From: Tillus elongatus
Taxonomy: Eukaryota; Arthropoda; Insecta; Coleoptera; Cleridae
DNA: 64,000 nt
Direction of reading: 5' to 3'
Assembly: GCA_964006375.1 (NCBI GenBank)
Contig: OZ023267.1
Location: forward strand, 38,969,753 to 39,033,752
The position numbers were made by a program, and so were the translations under genes. Below the pieces are notes generated by a model that searched no databases, was not told where the DNA came from, and saw nothing but the letters and a program-made list of their open reading frames with translations. Shown one piece after another: positions 18,639 through 33,260 of this stretch (within the stretch, counting starts at the first letter, position 1; every line of letters begins with the position of its first letter).

Positions 18639-19700
18639 ATGTTCAATAATGAAGATTATTTTGACATCTTGGAATTTTATATTCGTTCTAACCGAAATAC
18701 TGAGGCAGCTGCAAATTCATATCAAATCAACTACCCAGAAAGACGACAACCAAACACCAAAATATTTCGCAGGATAGTTACCAATCTATTGAAGGACGGT
18801 AGCTTCTGCCCAAAGAAACTACCAATGCCTAGAAATGATACAGGTTTCAAACGAAAACCCTCCTCAATCTGTTCGGTTTTATGGTGAGCAAATTGACGTT
18901 CCAAAAAGTACGGTACACCGTGTATTAAAACAAAGTAATTACCATCCATACAATAGTACAAGGCTTAAATTTTGACGATTACCCTAAGCGACTTCAATTC
19001 TGCAGATGGTATCAAGGACAATGTCAGCAAGATGAAAATTTCCATTTCAAAATAATATTCACTGATGAATCAAGATTTACAAATAGTGGTGTATATAATC
19101 TCCATAGTAGGCATTATTGGGCAAATGAAAATCCTCATCTAAAGGAAGAAAGACGATTGCGAGACAGATTTGGTATTAGTGTTTGGTGCGGCTTATTAGG
19201 TAAAAAACTGTTATTGTTATTTGTAGACAGTTAATTTTAAAAAAATTCAGGTAACTTCATTGTTGGTCCGTTATTTTTTGAAAATAATTTAACTGGGGAA
19301 AGATATCTTAATCTATTGAGAAATGATATCTTTCCAACAATTAGAAGAGTTCATGATAATTTAGACGAGATTTTGTACCAACAAGACGGTTGTCCAGCTC
19401 ACAATGCTAGGATCGTCAAAGAATTTTTGTACCAAAATTTTAATAGTCGTCTCATTTGTAACAATTGGCCGGTTCATTGGTGTGCTCGAAGTCCTGATAT
19501 AACACCAATGGGTTTTTATTTTTGGTGTACTCTGAAGAACGATGTGTAAAAATTCGATCCACCACAAAATATTAATGAATTACGAAACAGAATCACGGAA
19601 GATATAAATCATATTAACCAAAACACCCTCACCAGAGTTTGCAGGCATGTTTAAAAACGGTGTATAAAGTGCATTGAACAAAACGGTGGCCATATAGAAC
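18639..19700 (+). pseudogene. DDE/D transposase of the long-TIR element
   Basis: The N-terminus MFNNEDYFDILEFYIRSNRN is a helix-turn-helix domain of the DUF4817 type. After a frameshift near 18870 come IIFTDESRF (first Asp, about 19050), LYQQDGCPAHNARIVK (second Asp, about 19385) and RSPDITPMGFYFW (third Asp, about 19500); 36 residues separate the last two. A stop at 19549 cuts the C-terminal part. A likely 51-bp phase-1 intron interrupts the frame at 19200-19250. The protein would cut and join the element's ends at TA. At least one frameshift and two stops make this copy inactive, though all three catalytic Asp residues survive. Confidence 0.75.
19200..19250 (+). other. Probable 51-bp intron in the transposase frame
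   Basis: The segment starts GTAAAAAAC, ends AAAAATTCAG and contains an in-frame TAA. Removing it joins WCGLL to NFIVGPLFFENN through a glycine codon, matching the continuous arrangement in the related transposase at 23.5-24.6 kb. Terminal dinucleotides and size fit a small insect intron. Confidence 0.6.
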
Positions 19701-20446
19701 AATTTTCTATTTAGTATATTTTTAAGTTTCTATTTTATTATTTGTTGAGTTTCTAGTTGTGTTGTTTTGTGGAGTTTAAGTTTCTATTTGTTATTGCCGG
19801 ATTTCGTTATTAAACCGTTTCACATAATATTCCCTAGCATTATTACCTAATTAAGTATTGTAAATTGAATTACAATATTATCGTGAATCATTATGGAAAA
19901 TTATGTTAAACGTAGAAGTCTATTGTTACGACTCCATGGCCTACTGCTTTTTGAAAACTTTTTTTTTGTCATTTTTTTTTTCTGGTATTGGATTTTATAG
20001 GCTACTATCATCAAAACGGTTTTTCTCAAAATTGTCGGTGCAGTTACAAGATTTCTCAGGCATGTTGTGCATCATTGGAAAGTTATTTTCACATGAGCAA
20101 ACAATCCAATATGGCTACCATAATAAAAACAAACGTTGATACATGTAGCTCAAAAAAATGACAATACAAAGTTGAGAATAGCACAAAAAGATTACTCTGT
20201 AAAAAGTGTCCTGATAATGTGCAAGTCTTAAACATGTCAGATCAACGCCTACTTAGATATTGAAGAAAAAAATCGTCAAATTTTGGGTTTTTGAAAATAA
20301 CGTGAAAACAAAAAGAAGCAGGGCAAAATACAAGTCATATTTGGAACGAGCATGCAATTCTACAAAACATTGCTATTAGCAGCCTCCCTATGTCTAATAA
20401 TAACGGAGATAGCAATACATTTCCATCCAGTTTGGGACACACTGTA

Positions 20447-20744
20447 TACATTATTAATAACTATCGCTGGCAATCACAAAAATGTTGTACTGGAAGTCTG
20501 AAGAATACGAGCTTTTAGTGAAAATTACCCCGAACAGAGTAAGTATCTGCTTTAGTTAGCATTTTCTGTATTGTAACATCCTTGTCTTTAAGTAGCGAGT
20601 TCATATAAAATCCATCCGAAAAATAAAGATCTTAATTTAAAAACATGCTATATTGACATAAAATTCCAAAATTTTTAGTTTAATAATTTGCTAGTTTTTT
20701 TTGAACTAATTAAAGTTGGAAATTAATTTGAAAACGGCTCGCGT
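20447..20744. other. Spacer, nothing recognised
   Basis: AT-rich sequence between the long-TIR transposon and the jockey-like LINE; no frame or repeat recognised. Confidence 0.5.
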
Positions 20745-21910
20745 GTGATTCAAAGGGAAACTTCTGGAACACCTGGCCCAATTGATGAAGTACAAAAGCC
20801 ACAAATGCCATGCTGCAATTTCGACATTTTCCTTCCATGTGGAAACTTGCCGACATTATCAACATTCCGAAACCCAGCAAAGATCCGCTATTCCCTCAGG
20901 CCCATTAGCCTACTACCAGTCATCGTCAAAATTGCCGAAAAACTGATTCAGAAAAGGCTAGCTTCATTCACCTCAGAAAATCATATCCTCCCGGATGAGC
21001 AATTCGCTTTCAGACACCAGCACTCCACCACAGACCAAGTCCTTCGTGTGGTGGAAAACATCACCGAAGGATTTAATAAAAACAAGTCAACTGGTGCAAT
21101 ATTTCTTGACATTACTCAAGCCTTCGATAGGGTTTGGCATGCGGGCCTCTTAAACAAACTTCTATCATTTAATTATCATCTCCCTCTGATTCTGCTAATC
21201 AGGTCATACCTGCAACAGAGGAAGTACCAGGTCAAACATCTGAGAGCCAGATCTAGAACGTACCCAGCCACGGCTGGTCTCCCGCAGGGTTCTGCTATCT
21301 CCCCTCTGCTGTACAATATATTTGTCGCAGACATTCAGACAGCCCACCTTAACGTGACATACGCACTGTACGCAGACGACACTACCATCCTCAGCAGCTC
21401 CACTCAGCCAAGGATAATAACCGAACGACTTCAGACCGCCGTAGTCGAGCTGCAAGCATGGTATAGGAAATCCCATCTAGCCATAAACCCCAATAAATGT
21501 TCAGCAGTCCTATTTTCCAAAAGGAGACACACCTCACGAACACGTTTCATTAGACAACCGTCTAATTCCCTGGCAAGATTCCGACAAATACCTCGGGGTT
21601 TTCCTTGACAAACACTTAATATGGCGCCCCCATGTCGAATACGCCCGACGAAAAGCCTCGATGTTCATCTCGAAGCTGTTCCCACTTCTATAGGAATTCC
21701 AAATTGCCCATGAACAATAAATTGCTCATGTACAAAGTCGTCATGCGGCCAGCCTTGACCTATGCATCCCCTGCATAGGCCACCATCAAGACCCTTCAAA
21801 TCATCCAGAATAAAATTCTGAGAATAGTTACCGGAGCGCCATGGTTCGTCAGAAACAGTCAGATTCATTCTGATCTGGAAATACCTTCGATACTTGAGTT
21901 TATAACTTAA
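20745..21910 (+). pseudogene. Reverse transcriptase of a jockey-like LINE
   Basis: The first frame (20745-21608, 287 codons) carries RPISLLPVIVKIAEKLIQKR, FRHQHSTTDQVLRVVENI, FLDITQAFDRVWHAGLL, AGLPQGSAISPLLYNIFVAD and the active site YADDTTI, the ordered motifs of non-LTR reverse transcriptases. A frameshift near 21600 moves the protein to another frame, where MRPALTYASPA and NKILRIVTGAPWFVRNSQIH give the C-terminal region. A stop lies within that second part (near 21777). Upstream residues are non-homologous junk before RPISLL, so the ATG is not the true start. It is a dead copy. The motif spellings suit the jockey clade, but a clade test needs a tree. Confidence 0.8.
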
Positions 21911-22217
21911 CTATCCACAACTCAGTTTGCAAAAACCGCCTCTCATCCAAATGCTCTTCTCCGTAGTGCCACCGACTGCGATGAGCAACTTCCATATAAG
22001 CATAAACGTTCAAAATCAGAATGGAAACATTCAAACCCAAAAGTCATTGTGTGTATTCTTTCCGACGGAGGTATGGACTAAGGTCCAGTACCTAGGGAAC
22101 GAGTTTTAGTGAGTAGGTGTACTAAGAATACGAGTCTCACAGTACCTCGATATCCCACGGCACTACGGGTCGTGAATGAGGTCTGCATGAGGCATCTCTC
22201 CCTCCTGTACAAAAAAA
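20745..22217 (+). mobile_element. Jockey-like LINE, 5'-truncated
   Basis: A reverse transcriptase is followed by a decayed C-terminal region and an A-run at 22209-22217. The 5' part, including endonuclease and ORF1, is missing, which is the usual outcome of incomplete target-primed reverse transcription. The exact 5' limit is uncertain. Confidence 0.75.
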
Positions 22218-22990
22218 AAGCCAGAATGAAAGAGATGCGTCGGACAGGTAGTTATGGTTACTACGACCATGCGACATCGCCATAAGCCTATGATGATCAT
22301 AGCACCATTTATCAACATAGCTAGATTCACTAAAATTGGTCAGTCATTCCTGCTACTTTATTAACATCTGATAAGAAGAACTACCAGATTGTGCATCTTC
22401 GCATACTTAAGCATCTTGAACTCCGCCATCTCGAAGAGTACACATCTCCCAACTCTTAAGTTTACTAATTACCTTCAACAGTGCACTTTCATCAACGGAG
22501 AAAAATATACATTATTAGCTATATCAGAAGATGTTAGTTATAAAAAATAGTTTTATATTAGCATAATGCGTTGTCGAGCTTGAGAACTGAGAGAATACCA
22601 CATGCAAGTTTTCCCACCATCGGTCATCATACGGGCATTTTATTTCTATTTTCTAGCGATGATTTAATAGACAATCACTTGCGCAACATGAGCAGCGACC
22701 AGCGACTTGCTAGCCAGACATCGGACATTATCACGTACAGAGATGAGCTTTTACATACAACATTTAATTACGGGCCTCTTGTGGCTTGTCTGCGCCTCCT
22801 GGCTTGTCTTCTGCAGTCACCCACCGTTCTGCCACTTCTGCCAGCCTCCTCTATAATAGTTCTACCTTCATAACCTATAATAATATGTTTATTTGGTCAT
22901 TTTTCTGTGTCGGGTTGATCTCCATGCGTATACATTTTATTAAGTACATAAAGTTAATTTGAAATTTGTCTAGATAAAGAACTATAAAAG
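22218..22990. other. No gene recognised
   Basis: Moderately AT-rich DNA after the LINE A-run. The 100-codon plus-strand frame at 22571-22873 has no motif I recognise. Confidence 0.45.
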
Positions 22991-23103
22991 GTCGGGACGC
23001 AGCTAGTGCGTTATGGTAGCGAATTGTCATAAAAATATTTTTAATAGCAAATATTGTCTTTCTAATGCAAGCAGGCCCAATCTGATTGCCGGTATAGCCT
23101 ATA

Positions 23104-24996
23104 CAGGCTGGTACATTGAAAGCGAAACAAACCGATTTATGTCCAGAGAATATTTTTTTTAAGAAATGCTGAAGTAAGTCGATTTTAATATTGAGGGGGA
23201 CATGTTTTGACATAAAACTCAACTTTGTCACATCAACCCCTTAAGGCTGGTGATAACAACCCTTATATTTTAAATAGGGAACATGGGTCGAGTGTTACAT
23301 CATTTGAGAGCTCTTTCTTTGCTGAATTCGGCACACTAATTTTTTTGGAAGTTTTATCAACACGCTTAAAAAATATTTACAGTTGGAGTCGCAAGAACGT
23401 ATTTCATTCATTGTGATAATATATGCACTAATTAGTCAATTTTTCGTTGAAAAAAAACTAAAAAACAAAACCAAACGTTCAAAAATGTTTATTTAGTTAA
23501 GTAAGTGTTCAAATTGTTGACCACCAGCTTCCATACAAAAGTACAAATTTTGTTCAAAATGAGCTCTGACATTCTGGAGCATTTGTGGAGTTATTAGATG
23601 GCATTCTTCAACAATGCGTTGTCATAGTTCATCCGGAGACTCCGGTTCTGTTGCGTAAATTCTACTCTTTAAATGGCCCCATAGAAAGAAGTCTAAAGGA
23701 GTTAAATCCCGTGATATATGGGGCCATTTAATAGCACCTCTACGCCCAATCCATTGTCCTGGAAACTCTCTGTTCAACCTAACACGTTGTGAAAAAATGA
23801 GGAGGAGCTCCATGTTGTTGAAACACTAATTGATTTTTTGATAGCGATCATCATTTCCAACAATGTCAATTAGCATACGGTAAACGATATCTTCTAGTAA
23901 CTCCAAATACGTTTCGCCACTCAAATTGCCATCAAGAAAAATTGGTTCGATTAAACGGTCTCCAAAAATGCTAGTCCAGACATTCAATTTCTGTGGAGTT
24001 TGAGTGTGGACTTCGTGAAAATTTCTTGGATTATTATCTACCCAATAACGACATTTATGACGATTGACTGTAGAGTTTAATAAAAACGTACACGCGTCTG
24101 AAAAACAGATATTGAACAGAAAATTCCCGTTATAAGCTATTCCTGCAGTCATAACTTCAGAAAACTCCAGCCGCCGATCAAAATTATCTTCATTCAGTTG
24201 TTGTACAAGATGAATTTTATACGGGTGAAATTTATGATGATTCAATATTCGCTGAATAGTTCTTCTTTTGATGTTTGAAACAGCGGCCTATTTTCTCGTG
24301 CTCAAAGTTGGGTCTGCAGCAATTTGTGCTAAAACTTCAATCTCAGGAGTCTCATTTCTAACCGGAAATTCACGTTCAGGAGCCCGTTTTTTGTTGGTTA
24401 CTGAACCACTTTGTCGAAACTTTGTAACTAACTCCAAAATGTATTTTCTGTTAACATGTCTGTTCGGATGTCATTCATTAAACAAATTTGCGGTACGGTT
24501 GGCACAGTCATCGTTTTTGAAAAAAAAGAGTAATTATTTCAACTCTTTCTTCTACAGAATACACAATTGTGAAATTAATTTTCCGTAGTACTATTAAGTA
24601 TCAAACCGACCGATAAACTGAAATAATAAACCGCATTTCTCTCATTCCGATAAGAAATGTTCTGATAGTCAATTTTTTGTTTACAAACCAACCAATATCG
24701 GAACGAGTGAAATGCGTTTTTGCATCTTCAACTGTGAATAATTTTTAAACGAGTTGATAAAACTTCCAAAAAATTTGTATGCTGAATTCAGCAAAGAAAG
24801 AGCTTTCAAACGATGTAACACTCGACCCATGTTCCCTATTTAAAATCTAAGGTTTGTTATCACCACCCTTAAGGGGTTGCTGTGATAAAGTTGAGTTTTA
24901 TGTCCCCCTCAATATTAAAATTGACGTGTTTCAACGTTTCTTGAAAAAAAATTCTCTGAACGCAAATTGGTCTGTTTCGTTTTCAATGCGCCGCCC
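23104..24996 (-). mobile_element. mariner-like transposon nested in a MITE
   Basis: Flanking TA duplications lie at 23102-23103 and 24997-24998. Long inverted repeats run from about 23104 to 23420 and from about 24700 to 24996. Shared words in inverted order include ATTGAAAGCGAAACA, TTTTAATATTGAGGGGGACA, CAACCCCTTAAGG and CATGGGTCGAGTGTTACATC. The transposase lies on the minus strand between them. The repeats have drifted, so it is an older insertion than the gypsy element. Confidence 0.8.
23500..24590 (-). pseudogene. mariner-superfamily transposase, inactivated
   Basis: The minus-strand reading starts with a decayed helix-turn-helix region (24590-24250), then the frame 24245-23826 with FNICFSDACTFLLNSTVNRH (first catalytic Asp) and LNVWTSIFGDRLIEPIFLDG. 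The second catalytic site reads FQQHGAPPH near 23800, with His where this family has Asp. After a frameshift the third appears as HISRDLTPLDFFLWGHLKSR (23813-23622), followed by a C-terminal GGQQFEHLLN. The catalytic substitution, frameshifts and stops make it dead. It is related to the transposase in the 17703-20444 element, but lacks the intron. Confidence 0.75.
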
Positions 24997-25188
24997 TATA
25001 GTAGAAACAATGTACCATATTATATAAAAATTAGTTATTGTTTGCTAACGTAAAAAAAAAACTTTCAAAAATATACCTAAAATGTTTCCGAGAAAACTGT
25101 TTTCCTAGCCAACAAACCTTAGGTTAATAGCAAATTGAGTTACTGAAAATTGAACTTTCGCTACCAGAACGTACTTGCTGAGTCTCGA

Positions 25189-25885
25189 TTTTTTTCTTAC
25201 AGATATGCATCATATTTTGATAAAAAATGCAAAAATGCAATAATTCAAGGGTCTTCGAAAAAACAATTGGGAACACCAACAACTTATGGATTACTTGTGG
25301 TTGTTAAAATATTTTTATAAGATGCAGCTCAAGACAACCTATAATTAACGTATACAATTTTTTCTCGTATCTTGTATAATAACAATTATATTGAGCTTTA
25401 CGGTAAAAATGCGTCACCCTGTATATATGTAAACAAATAAAAACTGAAAGTATACCCGGATATGGATCCTAGGGGGCCTAGTTTGCACTCAAGCTACCAA
25501 CCAAAGCATCAGAGAAAGGGTCTTTCTGAAATGAATTGTCTGTAAATATTTTAGTAAAATGAAGGACAATGACGGTTGAAGCAGAAACTTAAGGGTTTGC
25601 AGAACTCTCTTCTTGCGATTTTCTTTACGTAATCCGTGTTTCTTTCAGGTTCTTTGCCTAAATATTCTTTCAGGTTCTTTGCCTAAATATTGAGAATTTT
25701 GAAGTTTCAAATCGCGACTTTGACATTTTGAGTAAAACCCCCTTTTTTTTAATGCCTATAACTTTTTCGCCTTTTAACTAACAGACCTAAATTTTGGTAC
25801 GTGAGTTTCTACTTATAATACAAACACGTGTACCAAAGGGCTGCCCTTACTTTGTCATTTCCGGAGATAAAAATTTTTGAACCAA
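25189..25885 (+). repeat. Composite repeat family, partial copy
   Basis: It shows the ordered phrases CATATTTTGATAAAAAATGC, CCCGGATATGGATCCTAGGG, AATATTTTAGTAAAATGAAG, ATCGCGACTTTGAC and CCTTACTTTGTCATTTCCGG, shared in the same order with copies at 32.1, 34.6 and 53-57 kb. No coding capacity is evident. It is adjacent to the right half of the split MITE, as in the other copies. Confidence 0.65.
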
Positions 25886-25889
25886 GGAA

Positions 25890-26940
25890 AACAAATGTTC
25901 AAACTGTTCTCCACCTACCATTTGGCAGTGACCAATACGAATGTAAACACTTTGTACACTGCGCTCAGAAATGTCAGGACTAATTTGCTACACTTCAGCG
26001 CGAATTATTTGCTGTAGCTCCTCTAAATTAAGTGGTCTGTTGAAATAAACTTTCGATTTTAAATAACCCTACAGAAAAAAATCAAGGAAGTCAAGTCTGA
26101 GGGACGCAGTGGCCACTCAATTGCTCCTCGGCGCCTTATCCATCTTTTAGGGATTCTGACATCTAGATATTGGCGGATGCCTGCACAAAATATCTTAATG
26201 GGACACGTCTGACGTGATTGTTTGGAAAAATTACTGCCGGAGCTGGCACTAAATACAATCGCAAGAAATTTAGTGAGCGTGTTGCTGTAAGATTTTCTTA
26301 AAAAAAGTAAGGCCCTATGAAACGCCGTCCGATTATTTTCAACCATACATTCACTTTGCCATGGCTTGTGAAACTCGTGAGTCCAATGAGGATTTTTCCC
26401 TGTCCAATATCTTGAGTTGTGACGATCTACTGTCCCATTCAGGCAAAAAGTGACTTTATCGGAAATAAGAATGTTACTAAAAAGATCTGGATCTTAATCG
26501 CAGCGTAACATTTATTGTTAACAAAACTCTAAACGGCGGTCTGAATCATGATCGTTTAGCTTGTGTGTCAATTTCACTTTGTAAGGCCCATACTTCTCTT
26601 TTTTGAATCATTTTACCACTAAAGATTGGTCGACGCTGTTATTTAGGGCTCGCTGCCTTGAAGAATGGTGAGGATTTTATTCTGATTCATGCAAGGTATC
26701 CAATCTGACTTCTGGATTTACGCGAGGTCGACCTTGTCGTGGAAGTATTTTACAGATCCTGTTTCTGTGAGTTTGGCAACCAATTGACTTACTGTAGATC
26801 TTGCAATTGGCGGTCTATCAGGATGTTGTTGGTTAAATAACTCGCATGCGTCCTGGTGACTTTTAAGCCTGTCGCCATATCCAATCATCATTAATATCTC
26901 CATTCTTTCCCCTTTGGTTACCTGTGCCTTGTTAAATTCA
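25890..26940 (-). pseudogene. mariner-superfamily transposase, decayed
   Basis: On the minus strand the N-terminus MEILMMIGYGDRLKSHQDAC (26903-26718) is a helix-turn-helix with FNQQHPDRPPIARSTVSQLV. A middle region near 26450 reads SDKVTFCLNGTVDRHNSRYW, containing the first catalytic Asp, and a late region (26130-26059) has RRGAIEWPLRPSDLTS with the third Asp. The second catalytic site is not recognisable. Frames change at least three times. It belongs to the same broad group as the two transposases upstream, but its sequence is clearly different from both. I could not identify its terminal repeats. Confidence 0.65.
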
Positions 26941-27621
26941 AATTAGAATTGATTATTTTTAGCACTTTTAAACTTTCACCACTAAAACCATTAATTAATT
27001 TAAACGGCAGGTAATAATTGAAATGAATTCACGATGTAACATTATTGTCCTTACTTACTGAATACGAAGTCCATACTGCGATAAAAGTCCGATCATTAAA
27101 TACCGATAACAGCAAAGAATCAATAAATTCTCACTACGAGTGCTGTTAAAAATTAACTTTGACTTTACCTTGCTTCCACCTGTCAAATAGTTACATAATA
27201 ACGTATCAAAAGCCACAAAATCAAGTGTTCATTAGTTTATAAAAGTGAAGGCAAACCTTATTATTTGAAAAAACTCGGCCTAAATAAAAACGGTGAAAAA
27301 TATTTATTTGTCATTAAATATACGTTTCCATTTTGTAAAGTAAATTATACTATTTTTTTTTCAAAAAATTTGTTATGTCTGGTACTAATTTTATTTCATC
27401 ATCATTTAAGTAGTATAAGCAGGTTTATGAAGAAACATGAAAAGATATGGTTGTCATTTAAAAAACTTATGATGACGTCGTCATTCAGAAATAGGTAACG
27501 TCATAAATGTAATTTTTACGTCATAAGTTGGCAGTTGAAAAGATAAAATTCACCTGTCCGAGCGTTTTTTTTTTCAAATTTAATAATGCATTGATGAACC
27601 ATGTTCCATACTTTATCATCA

Positions 27622-27624
<3 letters not shown>
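26941..27624. other. AT-rich DNA, nothing recognised
   Basis: No frame with a recognisable domain. The 77-codon frame at 27265-27498 is Lys/Phe-rich and likely fortuitous. Confidence 0.45.

Positions 27625-27689
<65 letters not shown>
27625..27689. repeat. (TA)n microsatellite
   Basis: Uninterrupted TA dinucleotide tract of about 65 bp. Confidence 0.95.
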
Positions 27690-29194
27690 CTATAGATAAC
27701 AATTATGTCAGAAAATTAGAAACATTTTATTGTGGAGAAAAACGGACCATTTACATTAAATTGATACGTCCTAATATTTAAATACCCTGTATAATTGAGA
27801 GTGTAGACTATTTAGGGTTAAATAAGGACTAGCATAAGAGTTAAAAGAGAGAAAACAATGCTTTCTTTTTTTACATGTAGTACGTTTTAAGTTCATTAAG
27901 CATAAGTCGTTGGAATACAATATAACACAGAACAATAGCCTTGTTTTTACTTATAGAGTTTTAATAGAAGACAATAATTTTTATTTTATCCTTAGACATT
28001 AAATGGATATGTAGTAGTTAGGTTAAAAATATTTTAAGTATATTTTTTTTCGGTTACCAATTATAAGAAAGACACACACAGTGTTCATTAATAGTGAAAC
28101 GCAGGGATGTTTTTTTGTTGTTGTTTCCAATAAATTCAACGAACAAGAAGTTAGACAATGGGAAAACACAGGGCCTATGAACTTGTTGTACAGTGAGAAG
28201 AGATTTTTTTTGTAACACAGGTGCAGACATTTAAGAAAACTACGGCAGTACACCAGGAGGATTCGTAAATGAACTGTGGCAAGAGAATCTTCATTCGATA
28301 ATATACTGCGACAGTGTAAATATGGGAAGTGAGAATTAAGCGTGATGGCAGTCAAGGCTCGACATAATCTGCAAACAAGTGCATCATAATAAAATAATAT
28401 TCAGTGTTAAAATAGGAAAAATATATATGAGCAACTGGCACACGGGTTGCTAAGACCGTTTTAATATAAAATGGAAAATAATTAGCAATCATAGGCAAGC
28501 TACAAAATCCAAACAGTAGATCCAATGGAAAATAATTAGTACCCATCCAATAGAAACACCAATTAGACACCAATCAGTAAGCCGTTTTGGGAACTTTATC
28601 GTTATGAATGTGCAGACTTTTTTTCTATATTTTGTTTAGTTTTTAATAATTTTCAGCCCACTGATGATTTTTATGTATTAGATATATTAGATAAAGGCTG
28701 AATCACTAGATCATAGTTAGTTAATTCATTGTTTCAAATAAGTTTGATTTGTATGATTTATCGACAATCAGTGATGATAATTTTGATATAAAATTAATGG
28801 AAATTTTTGAATGTAATCAACCAGGAATAAAACATACTAGATTGTACTTACATAATCTGTTTAATTTTGACCCAAATCAAACAAATACCAGTAATATGAT
28901 AAAGTAAGGCTATTTTTCACTGTCAAGTTAAATCAAAAGAACCCAATTAAATACATTTTTTTTTAAGTTCCAAACACTCTGGAGTAATAAAATTTCTAAA
29001 TAATATATATCAAACAAAAATGCTAGCCCAATCACAGAACCCTACTCATGAGTTGAGAGAAAAATTTTAAAATACAGCGGTAAGTATACAATCTTTGGCA
29101 TAATTTCAGGTTCATCAATGTTAGCGTTTTTAATAAAGACGCCAATTGAATTGTCATACACTACAATTAAAATTGCTAACTAAAAATACCATAG

Positions 29195-29196
<2 letters not shown>
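27690..29196. other. AT-rich DNA, nothing assigned
   Basis: Minus-strand frames of 110 (28023-28355) and 73 codons (28352-28573) adjoin each other and are hydrophobic, but I recognise no family. They could be remnants of one decayed frame. Confidence 0.4.

Positions 29197-29267
<71 letters not shown>
29197..29267. repeat. (TA)n microsatellite, left of the 1.3-kb insert
   Basis: About 71 bp of AT dinucleotides immediately before a sequence starting GTGACGAAGTAGA. Together with the tract at 30583 it may be one array split by an insertion. Confidence 0.95.
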
Positions 29268-31795
<2,528 letters not shown>

Positions 31796-32089
31796 TCTGG
31801 ACGCAGCCAGTGCGTTATGGAAGTGAATTTTTATAAAAATGCTATGAATAGCAAATATGTCTTTTTAATGCAAGCAGTCATCTATTCGGTTACCGGTATA
31901 ACTTATATAGTAGAAACAATGTGGCATATTTTATCAAAATAACTTATTGTTTGAAAATGTACAAAAATTTTCCGACAATAAACTTTAAATGTTGGTTTCC
32001 TAGCCAAAAAACCTTAGGTTAATAGCCAATTGAGTTATTTGAAGCATATAATAAAAATTTCCTACCAAAACGCACTTACTGCGTCTCGA
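31796..32089. mobile_element. GGACGCAGC-family MITE
   Basis: Starts TCTGGACGCAGCCAGTGCG and ends CGCACTTACTGCGTCTCG, its inverted copy. About 290 bp, non-coding, with internal phrases TAGCAAATATG and AACCTTAGGTTAATAG shared with the other copies. Confidence 0.75.
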
Positions 32090-32500
32090 TTTTTTCTTAC
32101 AAACATATTTCGATAAAAAATGCAATAAAATAAGGCTGTTGTAGGGATCACCAACGACTTATGGGCCAGCCTGTGATTGACAAAATAATTTTATAAGATG
32201 CAGTTGAAGGCACCCTATAATTAGCTTAGACACAATTTGTTCTCGTCTCTTGTATAATAATAATTATATGGAGCTTTACCGTAGAAATGCGTCACCCTGT
32301 ATATATCTAAACAGACCAAAACTGAACGTAAACCCGGATATGGATTCTAGGGGGTCTAGTTTGCGCTTATTTGAAGAAATCTTTTTCGCCGTCTCCTCAT
32401 TGACGAATTTTTTGTACGAAAATTAGCTAAAAATTGTGGACCGTTAAACCATAAACTTAACTAAAACTACCGCCAAAGCATCAAAAAGAAAATAACAAAC
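32090..32500 (+). repeat. Composite repeat, partial copy
   Basis: Ordered phrases ATATTTCGATAAAAAATGCA, CACCCTGTATATATCTAAAC, CCCGGATATGGATTCTAGGG and CCGCCAAAGCATC follow the MITE exactly as at 25.2 kb. Confidence 0.65.
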
Positions 32501-32995
32501 CTGTTGCATATCAGCCCTTTTTGTAAAATTCGATCCTTTATATGTGCTGATAAAACATAACAAACACTGTTTAGTCCACCCACTAACGTTAATAAAATCG
32601 TAAAGGAATAATTTTCATTTATATTAAAATTGCCAAATAACACAAATAATTTGTCAACTAAAATTAAAACAGATAAACAATCTAATACTATGCGATAAAC
32701 GTCAGTTACAGCGTGTAACTAACCTGCGCAATAATATCAAATGTTCCGTTGCTACGTAACGGCTCAGACATACTAGATTTCATATACCTATAAGCCAGTT
32801 TTTGCCATTGACAATGAAACGCGGTGATATTAAAAATAAATGTTTCAAATTTGAATATCTGAATGTTCTGTAAACCTAGAAAGCTAAATTTTGGTACATA
32901 ATTAGGTCCTTCTCAATGCAACATGCCCACAAAATTTTATCGAAATATCTTTGTAATTTTCGTAAAAAATAAAAATTTTTCGAAATAAAACTCAA
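32501..32995. other. No gene recognised
   Basis: AT-rich sequence with a weak match to the composite family near its end (AAGCTAAATTTTGGTACATA). Confidence 0.45.
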
Positions 32996-33006
32996 ATATA
33001 TATATA

Positions 33007-33079
<73 letters not shown>
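32996..33079. repeat. (TA)n microsatellite
   Basis: TA tract with one T insertion at 33010. The right flank reads CGAAACTGACCCCGGATATG, the family phrase. Confidence 0.95.
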
Positions 33080-33082
<3 letters not shown>

Positions 33083-33260
33083 AACTGACCCCGGATATGG
33101 GTTCTAGAGGCCCAAATTCGCGCTCATTTGAAAAAATTCTTACCATCGATACCTCCCTATTAGTTAATTTTTTAAATAAAAATTCACTAAAATTTCGGAA
33201 GCAGGAAGTCGCATATGGTAGCATACCAAATTTCATCAAAGTTATTTTACTATTTTTCAA
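33080..33260 (+). repeat. Foldback-family terminus beside a TA tract
   Basis: CCCCGGATATGGGTTCTAGA, GCGCTCATTTGAAAAAATTC, ACCATCGATACCTCC and then TAGTTAATTTTTTAAATAAA with AAATTCACTAA, the hairpin terminus of the family. Confidence 0.65.

Larger units (their letters stand above)
17703..20444 (+). mobile_element. mariner-like transposon with long (~530 bp) TIRs
   Basis: Both ends read CAGTGTGTCCCAAACTGGAT inward and are flanked by TA (17701-17702 and 20445-20446). Inverted similarity continues for about 530 bp on each side (17703 to about 18235, and about 19913 to 20444), much longer than the usual 20-30 bp of mariners. The 2742-bp element encodes one transposase between the arms. The TIR arms contain short frames that are shadows, not genes. 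Confidence 0.85.
22993..25188. mobile_element. GGACGCAGC-family MITE, interrupted
   Basis: The left half starts CGGGACGCAGCTAGTGCG (22993) and the right half ends ACTTGCTGAGTCTCG (25188), inverted copies of one terminus. The MITE is split by the 23104-24996 transposon, which entered at a TA in the GGTATAGCCTATA segment. Without the insert it would be about 300 bp, like its relatives in this window. It has no coding capacity. Confidence 0.75.

Noticed and set aside
28023..28573. Two adjoining hydrophobic minus-strand frames considered as a membrane protein
   Set aside because: No start context, no family resemblance, and adjacent frames with stops; more likely decayed repeat or chance.
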